Assembly (NCBI GenBank): GCA_039975755.1
Contig: JBDWGM010000130.1
Span: 1-52,448 of the forward strand
Length of the DNA: 52,448 bases
Direction of reading: 5' to 3'
DNA from: JABSSA01 sp039975755
Lineage (GTDB): Bacteria > Pseudomonadota > Alphaproteobacteria > Rhodobacterales > Rhodobacteraceae
Part shown: piece after piece, positions 41,589 to 50,202 of the stretch
Position numbering within the stretch: position 1 is the first letter of the stretch
Layout: each line of letters opens with the position of its first letter
Translations under genes and position numbers: made by a program
Notes under the pieces: model-generated
Databases searched by the model: none
Told to the model about the DNA's origin: nothing
The model's input: the letters and a program-made list of their open reading frames with translations, nothing else

Positions 41589-42340
41589 GCGACGCAAGCT
41601 TTTCCGATGAGGACTTAACAGCTTTTCTGGATGGAGAAGCTGATTCTGAATTGAACGCTTCGATTACGGCAGCGATAGAAGTCGACGCAAACCTGGGTGC
41701 GCGCCTCGCCTCATTGGATTTGCCTATTGCAGCGATCCGCAGCAGTTACGACGCCCTCCTCTCAGAAGCGCCGAATTATCGAAAAGAAGAACGTGAGGCC
41801 ACGCCTAGCCGTAGAATTTGGCCGTGGACATTTGGAACATTCGCGACTGGCCTTGCCGCCGGGTTTGCCATGGCCGTGTTCCTTCCTGGCGGCACACCCG
41901 CACCTGCAGAACCCGGCTGGAAAGCCGTCGTTGCCTCTTATCAATCGCTTTATGGCGAGGCCACGCTGGATAGCGTGGATCCAGTTGAAGACGAATCCCG
42001 TGCGCAATTGGCCCGCGTTTCGAACGCGATTGGGCTAGATCTCAGCGATTTGCCTGCGCCTGAAGGACTCCGCTTCAAACGAGCGCAACTGCTCAGCTTC
42101 AAAGGGCGTCCTCTTGTGCAACTGGCGTACCAAAGAGACGACGGAACACCCGTAGCGCTGTGCATATTGAAAATCGAAGATGGCGAACCAAAACCAATGA
42201 ATGTCGAAACCTTGGCAGGTCTAGGCGCAGCGAGCTGGAACGCAGGCGGGTTTGGTTATCTGTTGATCGGGGGCGATGATCAGCAAAGAATCGAGCCCGA
42301 AGCCGTCCCGTTTGCACGTTGGAGCCAGTCCGCGACCTGA
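41585..42340 (+). CDS. Anti-sigma factor, single-pass membrane protein
   Basis: A 251-residue protein coupled to the ECF sigma gene by a 4-base overlap. The N-terminal cytoplasmic part (about 1-75) contains DLTAFLDGEAD near residue 10, the typical opening of sigma-binding anti-sigma domains, without the zinc HxxxCxxC motif. A single membrane segment (about residues 82-105, FGTFATGLAAGFAMAVFL) follows. The periplasmic C-terminal part is about 140 residues, similar to the family of RskA/FecR-like anti-sigma factors of Rhodobacteraceae. It should hold the sigma factor inactive until a periplasmic signal. Confidence 0.88.
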   Translation: MSDASFSDEDLTAFLDGEADSELNASITAAIEVDANLGARLASLDLPIAAIRSSYDALLSEAPNYRKEEREATPSRRIWPWTFGTFATGLAAGFAMAVFLPGGTPAPAEPGWKAVVASYQSLYGEATLDSVDPVEDESRAQLARVSNAIGLDLSDLPAPEGLRFKRAQLLSFKGRPLVQLAYQRDDGTPVALCILKIEDGEPKPMNVETLAGLGAASWNAGGFGYLLIGGDDQQRIEPEAVPFARWSQSAT

Positions 42341-42364
42341 TCGTCATTTTTTATGTTTTAAAGT

Positions 42365-42382
42365 TAAGGCAAAACTGCCTTA
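42365..42382 (+). terminator. Possible weak terminator after the sigma / anti-sigma pair
   Basis: TAAGGCA-AAAC-TGCCTTA is a perfect 7-bp stem 24 bases after the anti-sigma stop codon. The tail ATTGCTG has no U run, so efficiency may be low. The remainder of the 253-base gap up to 42593 shows only AT-rich sequence, including a possible promoter for the LysR gene. Confidence 0.45.
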
Positions 42383-42593
42383 TTGCTGCAACATCCTGAC
42401 GCGCTACAGCATCACAATCCTATGACTATCTCGTGAATATTGCATATTTTCAGTACCCTAAACACGGCTTCTACTTGTTTCTCGTTCCGGTTCAATAAAC
42501 TTAAAGAACGCAAGATTATCCCAAGACTGCCCACATCCTGCCCAGATTCCCATCGATAAGCATTGGCAACGAACATGAAGGAAGGGATCGAGC

Positions 42594-43499
42594 ATGGATC
42601 GCCTCACCGAAATGGAAGCCTTTGCCACAGTCGTGGACCAAGGTGGATTTACGGATGCTGCTAAGAAGATGGGTATTTCAAAGTCGGCCGTGTCAAAGCA
42701 CGTCTCGAGTTTGGAGGCGCGCTTGGGGGCGCGACTTTTGAACCGGACGACACGACGCGTTTCGCCGACAGAAATTGGATTGGCTTATTATGATCGAGCA
42801 CGCCGCGTGTTGAATGACGCGGGGGAAGCCGACGCTTTGGTGACGTCTATGCAATCGGCACCTTCCGGGCTTTTACGTATCTCGGTCGCAACAGATTTTG
42901 GTGTAAACCACTTGTCCCCAGTGATCGGCGAATTCCTGTCAGAATTCCCGGACATCACAGTCAACATGGTTTTGAACAACCGGTACGTCGAACTCATCTC
43001 TGAAGGCTTCGATATGGCTGTGCGTATCGGTGAACTCGAAGATTCCACGCTGAAAGCACGGAAGCTGACGGAAACGACAAAACGTATGATCGCGGCACCT
43101 TCGTATTTCGAACGGTATGGTCGCCCGCAAAAGATCGACGATTTAAACGAACATAAATTGCTGCATTATTCCAACCAGTCTTCTGGAAATGTTTGGAAAC
43201 TGACATCCCCGTCAGGCGAAAAGCGTCAAGTGCGCACTGCCGGTTGGCTATCGGTCAATGACGGTCAATCGCTTTTGAATGCTGCCATTTCAGGTCTTGG
43301 AATCGCTTATTTGCCAAGCTTTCTGTATGCGGATGCTATGAAGAAAGGTCTGATCGAAGATGTCATTCCAGATCTTCCAGTAGAAACTCAGGGCATCTAT
43401 TCGGTTTATCCGCCCGGACGCTTTACACAACCAAAAGTACGGGCATTCATCGATTTCCTCGTCCACTCATTTGCAGAAAAAGGGCCGACAGACTGGTAA
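42594..43499 (+). CDS. LysR-family transcriptional regulator
   Basis: A 301-residue LysR-type regulator. The winged helix (residues 1-60) reads MEAFATVVDQGGFTDAAKKMGISKSAVSKHVSSLEARLGARLLNRTTRRV. The effector domain (about 90-295) contains GLLRISVATDFGVNHLSPVIGEFLSEFPDI and ends with the conserved C-terminal helix. The ATG at 42594 follows GAAGGAAGGGATCGAGC. Members bind small aromatics, acids or oxidants. There is no divergent target gene; the upstream neighbour is on the same strand, so the target cannot be inferred. Confidence 0.95.
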   Translation: MDRLTEMEAFATVVDQGGFTDAAKKMGISKSAVSKHVSSLEARLGARLLNRTTRRVSPTEIGLAYYDRARRVLNDAGEADALVTSMQSAPSGLLRISVATDFGVNHLSPVIGEFLSEFPDITVNMVLNNRYVELISEGFDMAVRIGELEDSTLKARKLTETTKRMIAAPSYFERYGRPQKIDDLNEHKLLHYSNQSSGNVWKLTSPSGEKRQVRTAGWLSVNDGQSLLNAAISGLGIAYLPSFLYADAMKKGLIEDVIPDLPVETQGIYSVYPPGRFTQPKVRAFIDFLVHSFAEKGPTDW

Positions 43500-43669
43500 A
43501 CCCAGATCTTTCGCGTGCGCATTTAGGTTGATGGCTTCTTGATCGCACAGCGCCCTCTGCTCGGGTACTGATCGCAGACTTTGCAAAGCTATGGCATTTT
43601 GTCGACATGATTTCCGGCCCGGCCAAGTCATGTTCGCCCAAAAGCTGCAGCGCTGAATTTACATGGATA

Positions 43670-43731
43670 CCATAAGTGTTCTTTTTCGAAGTGTTTCTGT
43701 CTCAAGCACGTCGAAAATAAGAATGCTATGG
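43670..43731. repeat. Long imperfect hairpin downstream of the OmpA-like gene
   Basis: The arms CCATA...TTCTTTTTCGA (43670-43689) and TCGAAAATAAGAA...TATGG (43711-43731) pair over about 18 bases with small bulges. It lies 50 bases after the stop codon of the minus-strand OmpA-like gene, in the otherwise unexplained 281-base gap 43500-43780. No U tract follows, so a transcript-end stabilising hairpin or mobile-element relic is more likely than a terminator. Confidence 0.45.
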
Positions 43732-43780
43732 GCCGTGTGTTTTGAAACCGGATCGTTTGTCTTCACATCTACCGCGAAAT

Positions 43781-44740
43781 TTAATTCAACAGCACAACTT
43801 CAACTCTTCTGTTCCGGTTGCGCCCCTCTTCCGTAGAATTGCTTGCGATCGGCGCTAAATACCCGACTCCGTCCGCTTCAATGCGGCTTGCTTGAATATC
43901 GAAGCTGTTGATTAAACGTTGACGGACAGATTGAGCACGCGCGCGGGATAAGCTGATATTGGCTGCAAGGGAACCGACATTGTCGGTGTGGCCTACCACA
44001 GCTATTCGACGTTCCGAGTCAGACCCCATAAATTCGGCCAATGCGCTTATCGCATCGAAAGGTCCATCCCCCAAAGCTGATGACCCCGTTTGGAACTGAA
44101 GCCCAGCAAGTTGCGCGACACCCAATGTAGTCAGCGCTTCTTGTACGTTCGTTGAAGCCGCTTGGCGAGAATTTGAGGGAACAGGTGGAGCTTCGGGCGC
44201 AGGTACATCTTCTGAAGTTTCGTTGGTGAATTGATCTGGCTCATCGCCCAGATTTCCGGCCTGAATGACCTGCAGATGGGCCGCTGAAACGGCGGTACTG
44301 ACCAGCAAAGTTACAGCATTTTCAGGTGCACCTGAATGGCCTTGAATCGCAGTGATAAAATGGAAGTCGCGTAAATTTACATACATTGCTGGGGCAGGCA
44401 GCGTTTCGATCGCAAATCTAAAATCAAATCCGCCACATTCGACGTCAGCGCAATCCAAGACAATGTCATAGCCCGACTTTTCCAATTGCTGGCGCAATGG
44501 TGCCAAAATCTGCAGCGGTGTCACACCAGGTGAAGCAATGCGAAAAACACTACGCCGCACTTGTCCTTCCAAGGTTGCACCTTGCAGACCTCCGTCTTGG
44601 TACACATTCAAGGGAACAAAATAACTGTCAGGGTCCGTATTTCGACTGGCTGTTTCCAAGGCATTTCGCGGCAGCGTCAGATCAAGGGCAAAAGCGCTCT
44701 GTGCGAAAAAGCAAAGAATAAAGACCAGTCTTGCAATCAT
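43781..44740 (-). CDS. OmpA-family envelope protein
   Basis: A 319-residue secreted protein: signal peptide (residues 1-18, ending AFA), an uncharacterised N-terminal domain up to about 190 with a Cys pair (DCADVECGG), a Pro-rich linker (VPAPEAPPVPS), and a C-terminal OmpA/MotB peptidoglycan-binding domain. That domain has the motif VVGHTDNVGS near residue 245, LSRARAQSVRQRL near 262 and GRNRNRRVEVVLLN at the end. It has no lipobox, so it is probably periplasmic and binds peptidoglycan. It is the last gene of a chain of four with 4-base overlaps. Function otherwise unknown. Confidence 0.9.
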   Translation of the reverse strand: MIARLVFILCFFAQSAFALDLTLPRNALETASRNTDPDSYFVPLNVYQDGGLQGATLEGQVRRSVFRIASPGVTPLQILAPLRQQLEKSGYDIVLDCADVECGGFDFRFAIETLPAPAMYVNLRDFHFITAIQGHSGAPENAVTLLVSTAVSAAHLQVIQAGNLGDEPDQFTNETSEDVPAPEAPPVPSNSRQAASTNVQEALTTLGVAQLAGLQFQTGSSALGDGPFDAISALAEFMGSDSERRIAVVGHTDNVGSLAANISLSRARAQSVRQRLINSFDIQASRIEADGVGYLAPIASNSTEEGRNRNRRVEVVLLN

Positions 44741-45303
44741 CTGGCCTGCTTATGATATTCTGGGTTCGGCATCATTGCAGCCGCACTCGCCACCCGGTTA
44801 GACATGTTAAAGAAAGCAGCGACAGACACGATGTCCCAGATATCGCGGTCGGAAAATCCCACATCCCGCAATGCTTGCCGATCCGATTCTTCGATCTTGT
44901 GGCTGGCCATTGTCAGCGCCTCTGAAAACTGAAGCATCGCATGATGACGCGCATCCAAATCTGCCATGCGCCAATTCATGACCAATTGTTCACCCAGCTC
45001 TGGATTCCCGGACAATTGGCGAACTGCAGCGCCGTGCGCGACAAGACAATAATAACATTTGTTGATGGCTGACACCGCCACGCCGATCATCTCGCGTTCC
45101 AGTTTGGACAGGCCACTTTGACCCAGCATCAAGTCGTTATAAAGCGCTGTAAACCCATTTAGCTTTTCAATATCAAATGCGTAGGCCCGCAACACGTTGG
45201 GGACCAATCCAAGCTTTTCGGCGCAGATATCAAAGTATTTTTGGGTCTGCTCAGGAAGCGGATCGACCATCGGCAGGTCAAGTGCTGTGGGTTGGTCGTT
45301 CAT
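44737..45303 (-). CDS. AhpD-like peroxidase-related protein
   Basis: A 188-residue carboxymuconolactone-decarboxylase-fold protein of the AhpD-like type. EREMIGVAVSAINKCYYCLVAHGAAVRQLSG near residues 65-95 holds the active CYYC Cys pair, the preceding Glu and the following His of the alkylhydroperoxidase motif. The remainder is helical, with the segment RDIWDIVSVAAFFNMSNRVASA near the C-terminus. It probably reduces peroxides, or uses the Cys pair for thiol chemistry. The gene overlaps its neighbours by 4 bases on both sides. Confidence 0.92.
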   Translation of the reverse strand: MNDQPTALDLPMVDPLPEQTQKYFDICAEKLGLVPNVLRAYAFDIEKLNGFTALYNDLMLGQSGLSKLEREMIGVAVSAINKCYYCLVAHGAAVRQLSGNPELGEQLVMNWRMADLDARHHAMLQFSEALTMASHKIEESDRQALRDVGFSDRDIWDIVSVAAFFNMSNRVASAAAMMPNPEYHKQAR

Positions 45304-46025
45304 TTCGCCTCCTTGATGCGGTAATGATAGGCCCCGCTTGGCTGAAATCCCAAGCCTTTATACAAGGTGTTCGCGGCAACGTTATCACGAACACACAAGA
45401 CACTCATCCAAGCAGCGCCATTTGATTGGGCCCAAAAGGCAGCCTGTCGCATGATCCATTGCGCTACACCCTTGCGACGTTGATGCGGTAAAACTTCGAC
45501 CGCATGAACCATGCACACATCGTCGTGCATTCCGGCAAAGGCAACACCTGCGGGTTTGTCGTTCCACCGACAAAATACAGCAGTCTTTTGATTGGCTCGT
45601 TCCATGACTTTCAATCTGGCAGGACCAATTCCACCTGCGGCCCAAATTTCAGTCATAATCGCCAAGGGTTCCCAAATGGAGAACGCAGTTACCGGAGGAA
45701 TGGCTTGAGATGTCAAAAGCTCAACAGGTGCCGCATATAATTGGACGGGGTCGATAACGGCATATCCTGCGCCGTCCAACTTTGCGTCCAACGCGTTTTC
45801 ACCTTCGCGGATCATGAACAGTGCAGGCTGCTCCAATGCGCGCATGCGCGCTTCGGCGTCTGCAATTTCTGTATCGTTTGGGACATGATCAACCGTGGTT
45901 GCAGACACCCTTTTGCCGCCCCCAGCGCCTTCGCGAAAAGCAAACCCATTGGTGCGCCATGTCTTTGCTGGCGGCCATGTGGCTTCGCAGACATTGTAAA
46001 GGGTCTCTGCCGATGGCGATGTCAC
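45300..46025 (-). CDS. GNAT-family N-acetyltransferase
   Basis: A 241-residue protein with a C-terminal acetyl-CoA-binding GNAT domain (about 110-235): VHAVEVLPHQRRKGVAQWIMRQAAFWAQ with the Q/RxxGxA-type loop, then VLCVRDNVAANTLYKGLGF, the motif B region. The N-terminal half (1-100) is less conserved and may be a second, degenerate acetyltransferase fold. Substrate unknown. It overlaps the CinA-like and AhpD-like genes by 4 bases each. Confidence 0.88.
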   Translation of the reverse strand: MTSPSAETLYNVCEATWPPAKTWRTNGFAFREGAGGGKRVSATTVDHVPNDTEIADAEARMRALEQPALFMIREGENALDAKLDGAGYAVIDPVQLYAAPVELLTSQAIPPVTAFSIWEPLAIMTEIWAAGGIGPARLKVMERANQKTAVFCRWNDKPAGVAFAGMHDDVCMVHAVEVLPHQRRKGVAQWIMRQAAFWAQSNGAAWMSVLCVRDNVAANTLYKGLGFQPSGAYHYRIKEAK

Positions 46026-46741
46026 GAAAACACAGCCCTCAACGCGTCACATGCCTCGGACAAGCGCACGGCGTCGGCACCACGGATGACGATGTTCGAT
46101 CCATATTTGCCGTTATGTTGAAACGGATAAGACCCAAAGGACAGGTCAGGGTACGTTTCTGCCAATTGCCCCAGTGGCTCTGCAATGTCCCCTTCTCCGC
46201 GATCGACACGCACACTTTCAGACAAAAGCGGCGCACCACCCGTCAATTGCGGCAGCACGCTTGCCACCATGGCTTGAAAGACGCTTGGAACGCCGGCCAT
46301 GACGTGCACATTTTCAATGGTAAACCCGGGCGCGGTGCTGACCGGATTATCAATCAACGCTGCGTTGTCCGGTATCCGCGCCATACGCAATCGCGCGTCG
46401 TTCAACTCAAGGCCTGATCGTTCGTAATGCGCAACAAGGAGCGCGCGGGCATCTGCGCGAACGTCTATACTTTGTCCAAAAGCGCGCGCCATGCAATCGG
46501 CCGTTATATCATCATGTGTCGGTCCGATGCCGCCACTGCTGAACACGTGGTCATGACGTTTGGACAACGCAAGCACCGCATCGATTATGTCATCGGAATT
46601 ATCGCTGACAATGCGCACTTCACGCAGGTCAATGCCGCGTTCGGTCAATTGGCCAGCAAGGTAATGCATATTTGCATCCCGCGTCCGCCCCGACAGAATC
46701 TCGTCGCCAATCACCAGCATTGCCGCAGTTGGATTTACCAT
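46022..46741 (-). CDS. CinA-like molybdopterin-binding-fold protein
   Basis: A 239-residue protein matching the N-terminal COG1058 domain of CinA: AMLVIGDEILSGRTRDANMHYLAGQL near residue 6, FSSGGIGPTHDDIT near 66 (molybdopterin-binding fold), and ENVHVMAGVPSVFQAM near 144. The C-terminal nicotinamide-nucleotide amidohydrolase domain of full CinA is missing. Members in alphaproteobacteria are annotated as competence/damage-inducible or ADP-ribose pyrophosphatase-like. The start MVNPTAAMLVIGDEI is chosen over an upstream ATG without homology. First gene of a four-gene overlapping chain. Divergent from sfsA. Confidence 0.9.
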   Translation of the reverse strand: MVNPTAAMLVIGDEILSGRTRDANMHYLAGQLTERGIDLREVRIVSDNSDDIIDAVLALSKRHDHVFSSGGIGPTHDDITADCMARAFGQSIDVRADARALLVAHYERSGLELNDARLRMARIPDNAALIDNPVSTAPGFTIENVHVMAGVPSVFQAMVASVLPQLTGGAPLLSESVRVDRGEGDIAEPLGQLAETYPDLSFGSYPFQHNGKYGSNIVIRGADAVRLSEACDALRAVFS

Positions 46742-46786
46742 ATCCGCTCCTTGAGCCTTGTTCCGCTCCGGTATAGGCCCGTGACC

Positions 46787-47491
46787 ATGCGCTTTCAAAC
46801 CGAACTTGTCCCCGCCACGTTAATCAAACGTTATAAACGCTTTCTCGCAGATTGCCGTTTGGAAGATGGGCGGGAAATTACCGCACATTGCGCCAATCCG
46901 GGTTCGATGATGGGATTGGCTGAACCGGGAATGCGCATTTGGCTGGAACCGAATGACGATCCAAAGAAAAAGCTGAAATATGGGTGGCGGTTGGTCGAAC
47001 ACGCCAATGGCCATTTTACGGGTGTTGATACTTCGGTGCCAAACCGTGCGTTGCGCACAGCCCTTCAAGACAAACAAGTTGCCGCTCTTGGTGATTATGA
47101 CCACGCGCGCGCCGAAGTAAAATACGGTGAAAATTCGCGCATCGACTTCTTGTTATCAACAGAGGGTCGTCCAGATGCCTATGTCGAAGTAAAATCCGTG
47201 ACGTTGTCGCGCCAACCCGGCCTTGCCGAGTTTCCCGACAGCGTAACAGCGCGAGGTGCCAAACATCTGGTCGAACTGGAAAACATGGTGCGGCTCGGTC
47301 ATCGCGCCATCATGCTGTATTTGGTGCAACGCACAGACGCGGATCGTTTCGATCTGGCACGCGATATAGACCCCGTTTATGCTGCGGCATATGATAGCGC
47401 GTGTGCAGCAGGGGTTGAAACCTTGGTGCTTGGAACCGAAATAAGCCCCGAAAGCGTCCAAGTTGGGCAACCTTTGCGAAAAGTCGAGTGA
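46787..47491 (+). CDS. sfsA: DNA/RNA nuclease SfsA
   Basis: A 234-residue member of the SfsA family, named sugar fermentation stimulation protein and proposed to be a nucleic-acid-binding nuclease. Family features visible are an N-terminal OB-like part (LVPATLIKRYKRFLADCRLEDG), AHCANPGSMMGL near residue 35, and the nuclease-like core EVKYGENSRIDFLLS near 108, DAYVEVKSVTLSR near 128 and HLVELENMVRLGHRAIMLYLVQR near 162. The ATG at 46787 gives the family-typical N-terminus; an upstream in-frame ATG at 46427 runs through the divergent cinA-like gene and is not credible. Its promoter lies in the 45-base gap to that gene. Confidence 0.95.
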   Translation: MRFQTELVPATLIKRYKRFLADCRLEDGREITAHCANPGSMMGLAEPGMRIWLEPNDDPKKKLKYGWRLVEHANGHFTGVDTSVPNRALRTALQDKQVAALGDYDHARAEVKYGENSRIDFLLSTEGRPDAYVEVKSVTLSRQPGLAEFPDSVTARGAKHLVELENMVRLGHRAIMLYLVQRTDADRFDLARDIDPVYAAAYDSACAAGVETLVLGTEISPESVQVGQPLRKVE

Positions 47492-47548
47492 CCTCACTGG
47501 TCGTCAGTGACAAGCTCGCGTAATATCTTTGCGATCCAAATTGGGAAC

Positions 47549-48373
47549 ATGACAGTGGAACAAGAAGCACGTGGCCGTCTGACAAAGGACGGGATCCGCA
47601 TCTATGACGAACCCGACTTTGCCGGTATGCAAGTTGCGGGCGCATTGGCCGCGCATATTCTTGACTGTATGCCGGAACATGTTTTCCCGGGCCAAACCAC
47701 TGGTCGCATCGACGAGATCATCACGCAGATGGTCAATGATGTAAAGGCGACATCGGCAACGATTGGGTACAAAGGATATAAACACGCCTCGTGCATTTCG
47801 GTGAACCATGTGGTGTGTCACGGAATCCCGGGCGACAAGGTGCTCAAGGATGGTGACATCCTGAACATCGACGTAACGGTCATTGTCGATGGATGGTTTG
47901 GTGACACTTCGCGCATGTATGTGGCAGGCAAGCTGCCTCGCAAGGCGGAACGTTTGATCCAAATCACGCATGACGCGCTGATGGTTGGGATCGAGGCTGT
48001 TAAACCGGGCAACACATTTGGCGATATCGGACATGCAATCCAATCCTTCGTTGAAGGTCATCGCATGAGTGTCGTGCGTGATTTTTGCGGTCATGGATTG
48101 GGTCGCGTTTTTCACGCCCCCCCAAATGTTCTGCATTACGGCCGACCGGGCACCGGCGCAATTCTTGAAGAAGGCATGTTCTTTACGATTGAACCGATGG
48201 TCAATCTGGGCAGGCCCGAAACAAAAGTGCTGGCGGATGATTGGACTGCCGTGACGCGGGACAAATCCTTGTCAGCGCAGTTCGAACATTCCGTTGGCGT
48301 CACCGCGGATGGGTTTGAGATTTTCACGCTAAGCGAAAAGAACCTGTTCCATCCGACATTCACTCAGGACTGA
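47549..48373 (+). CDS. map: Type I methionine aminopeptidase
   Basis: Removes the initiator Met from nascent proteins, a dinuclear metalloenzyme of the cytosol. The 274-residue protein has an N-terminal extension of about 20 residues, then CISVNHVVCHGIPG near residue 79 with a substrate-pocket His, and the metal ligands in GDILNIDVTVIVDGWFGDTSRM (two Asp) near 100-115. CGHGLGRVFHAPPNV near 180 gives the catalytic His, MFFTIEPMV near 212 a Glu, and SAQFEHSV near 244 the last Glu. The ATG at 47549 follows GGGAAC. It overlaps the convergent rsmD gene by 10 bases. Confidence 0.96.
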   Translation: MTVEQEARGRLTKDGIRIYDEPDFAGMQVAGALAAHILDCMPEHVFPGQTTGRIDEIITQMVNDVKATSATIGYKGYKHASCISVNHVVCHGIPGDKVLKDGDILNIDVTVIVDGWFGDTSRMYVAGKLPRKAERLIQITHDALMVGIEAVKPGNTFGDIGHAIQSFVEGHRMSVVRDFCGHGLGRVFHAPPNVLHYGRPGTGAILEEGMFFTIEPMVNLGRPETKVLADDWTAVTRDKSLSAQFEHSVGVTADGFEIFTLSEKNLFHPTFTQD

Positions 48374-48921
48374 TTGGGTTCCAAAAGCGTGATATGCGTC
48401 GTGCCATAGCGACGCTGATCCACTGACCTGAAACCCTCTGGCGGTGCCATTGGCGCTTCTTCTTCCCAAACGATCAAACTGTCTGCACTGATCCATCCGG
48501 AATCCAAGGCCGACGTTATGGCCAATGCGCCAAGGTTCTTACCGTAAGGTGGATCAAGAAACACCAGATCGAAAGGATCGACTGCACATGGCCCCAGACG
48601 GGTTGCGTCTTTTTTGACCAAGTGGCACCGATCCTGCGCATTTAACAGGCTGATGTTACTGGCAACCAGCTTTTGTCCAACGCGCCCGTTTTCAATGAAA
48701 ACCGCGCAATCTGCGCCTCGGCTGACCGCCTCAAATCCCAAAGCGCCCGTGCCTGCAAACAGGTCCAACGCACGCGCGCCCGACAATGCACTGCGCGCAC
48801 TTAGGGCGGAAAACAGGCTTTCGCGTACACGGTCTGGCGTCGGGCGCAGATGTGCACCTGCGTCTCCCTTGCCGACCGGTGTTAAACGCCGACCACGCCA
48901 TTCGCCTGCGATAATCCTCAC
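48364..48921 (-). CDS. rsmD: 16S rRNA (guanine(966)-N(2))-methyltransferase RsmD
   Basis: A 185-residue SAM-dependent methyltransferase that modifies G966 of 16S rRNA in the small subunit. It begins MRIIAGEWRGRRL and has RPTPDRVRESLFSAL near residue 26. The SAM-binding loop LDLFAGTGALGFEAVSRG is near 54, and the catalytic motif LVFLDPPYGKNL near 120. It overlaps map by 10 bases at its 3' end and the flavoprotein gene upstream by 4 bases (ATGA). Confidence 0.96.
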   Translation of the reverse strand: MRIIAGEWRGRRLTPVGKGDAGAHLRPTPDRVRESLFSALSARSALSGARALDLFAGTGALGFEAVSRGADCAVFIENGRVGQKLVASNISLLNAQDRCHLVKKDATRLGPCAVDPFDLVFLDPPYGKNLGALAITSALDSGWISADSLIVWEEEAPMAPPEGFRSVDQRRYGTTHITLLEPNQS

Positions 48922-50123
48922 CCGCGCAACAAAGCCTTTAGATCCGCAGAGGTGTCCGCGATGATGTCTGAAGGTGCGGGTTTTCCCATTTCGATCAATC
49001 GTTTTCCCACCATATATCCACGCGGGTCATTTGCGGCATCCACAGCCAATAGCGTTTCCCCCGAATAATACCAGAAGGACACACTGGTTTCGGATTGCCG
49101 CGTGACCACGCGGTCATAACCTGTATTCAGACCCGCAATTTGCAATTTTACGTCGTATTGGTCTGACCAGAACCACGGCTTGGCAATATAGGTTTTCCCG
49201 GCGCCCATGATGTTTTCAGCAACGATTTCAGCCTGATCAATCGCATTGGGAACCGATTCTAGGCGGATCCGCGACCCCCGATAGGGAAAAGAGGCGCAAT
49301 CGCCAGCGGCCCACACATGTGGTGCAGATGTGCGCCCCTGTTCGTCGGTCTGAATTCCATTATCCAAGGTGATGCCTGCATCGTCGGCCAGCTGCACATC
49401 GGGCGCGATCCCGACGCCGACCACCACAAAATCTACGGCCAGTTCCGATCCATCACTCAGAACGGCACCGGAAACTGTACCTTCACCCGTCAAATTGGAC
49501 AGTCCGACACCCTCGCGAATATTAACACCATGCGATTTATGAAGTTCGCGGAAATAAGCGCTGGTTTCAGCCGCAGCAACACGCTGCAGGATGCGATCGG
49601 CCATTTCGACAAGCGTTACATTCAGCCCGCGTTTGGCGGCGACGGCGGCGGCTTCTAACCCGATGTAACCGCCTCCAACGATCAAAACGCGTGCGCTGTC
49701 TTGAAACAACGGGGCCATCGCGTCGACATCTTGTAAGTCACGCACCGTAAAGACCCGATCAAGGTCGCCACCAATTGATGCGGGCAAACGATGCGGTTTG
49801 GAACCGGTGGTCATCACCAAATCGTCATATCGCATGGTCTCGCCGTCTATCGAAACCGTTTGTTTGCCGGTGTCGATGTTCGAAACCCGCTGACTTAGTC
49901 GAAGATCGATGTTTTGATCCGCGTAATAGCTTTCAGGACGCAGGAATAGCCGCTCTAGCGCCATATCCCCTAACAAATAGGCTTTGGACAGCGGCGGGCG
50001 TTGATAAGGCGGTTGCGATTCAGCACCAACCAAGGTGACAGAACCGTCAAAACCAAGCCCTCTGAGTTTAGCGACACAAGACGCACCAGCCTGCCCTGCT
50101 CCAATTACAATGATATTTGACAT
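48918..50123 (-). CDS. FAD-dependent NAD(P)H ferredoxin-reductase-like oxidoreductase
   Basis: A 401-residue two-dinucleotide-fold flavoprotein of the class that reduces ferredoxins for oxygenases or cytochromes P450. The FAD motif IIVIGAGQAGASCVAKLR is at residue 4, the NAD(P) motif VLIVGGGYIGLEAAAVAA near 146, and the FAD-closing motif VWAAGDCASFPY near 270. The C-terminal domain (about 320-400) is of the reductase type. The start MSNIIVIG has GAGAGG 8 bases upstream on its strand, better spaced than the ATG two codons earlier. Coupled to rsmD by a 4-base overlap, a neighbourhood without obvious functional link. Electron acceptor unknown. Confidence 0.9.
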   Translation of the reverse strand: MSNIIVIGAGQAGASCVAKLRGLGFDGSVTLVGAESQPPYQRPPLSKAYLLGDMALERLFLRPESYYADQNIDLRLSQRVSNIDTGKQTVSIDGETMRYDDLVMTTGSKPHRLPASIGGDLDRVFTVRDLQDVDAMAPLFQDSARVLIVGGGYIGLEAAAVAAKRGLNVTLVEMADRILQRVAAAETSAYFRELHKSHGVNIREGVGLSNLTGEGTVSGAVLSDGSELAVDFVVVGVGIAPDVQLADDAGITLDNGIQTDEQGRTSAPHVWAAGDCASFPYRGSRIRLESVPNAIDQAEIVAENIMGAGKTYIAKPWFWSDQYDVKLQIAGLNTGYDRVVTRQSETSVSFWYYSGETLLAVDAANDPRGYMVGKRLIEMGKPAPSDIIADTSADLKALLRG

Positions 50124-50202
50124 CAACATCGCCTCTCGCCCTTGCACCTTAGCAGCCTATATCGCACTCCTGACAGGACGCAATTCAAAGAAAGGAACTT
50201 CG

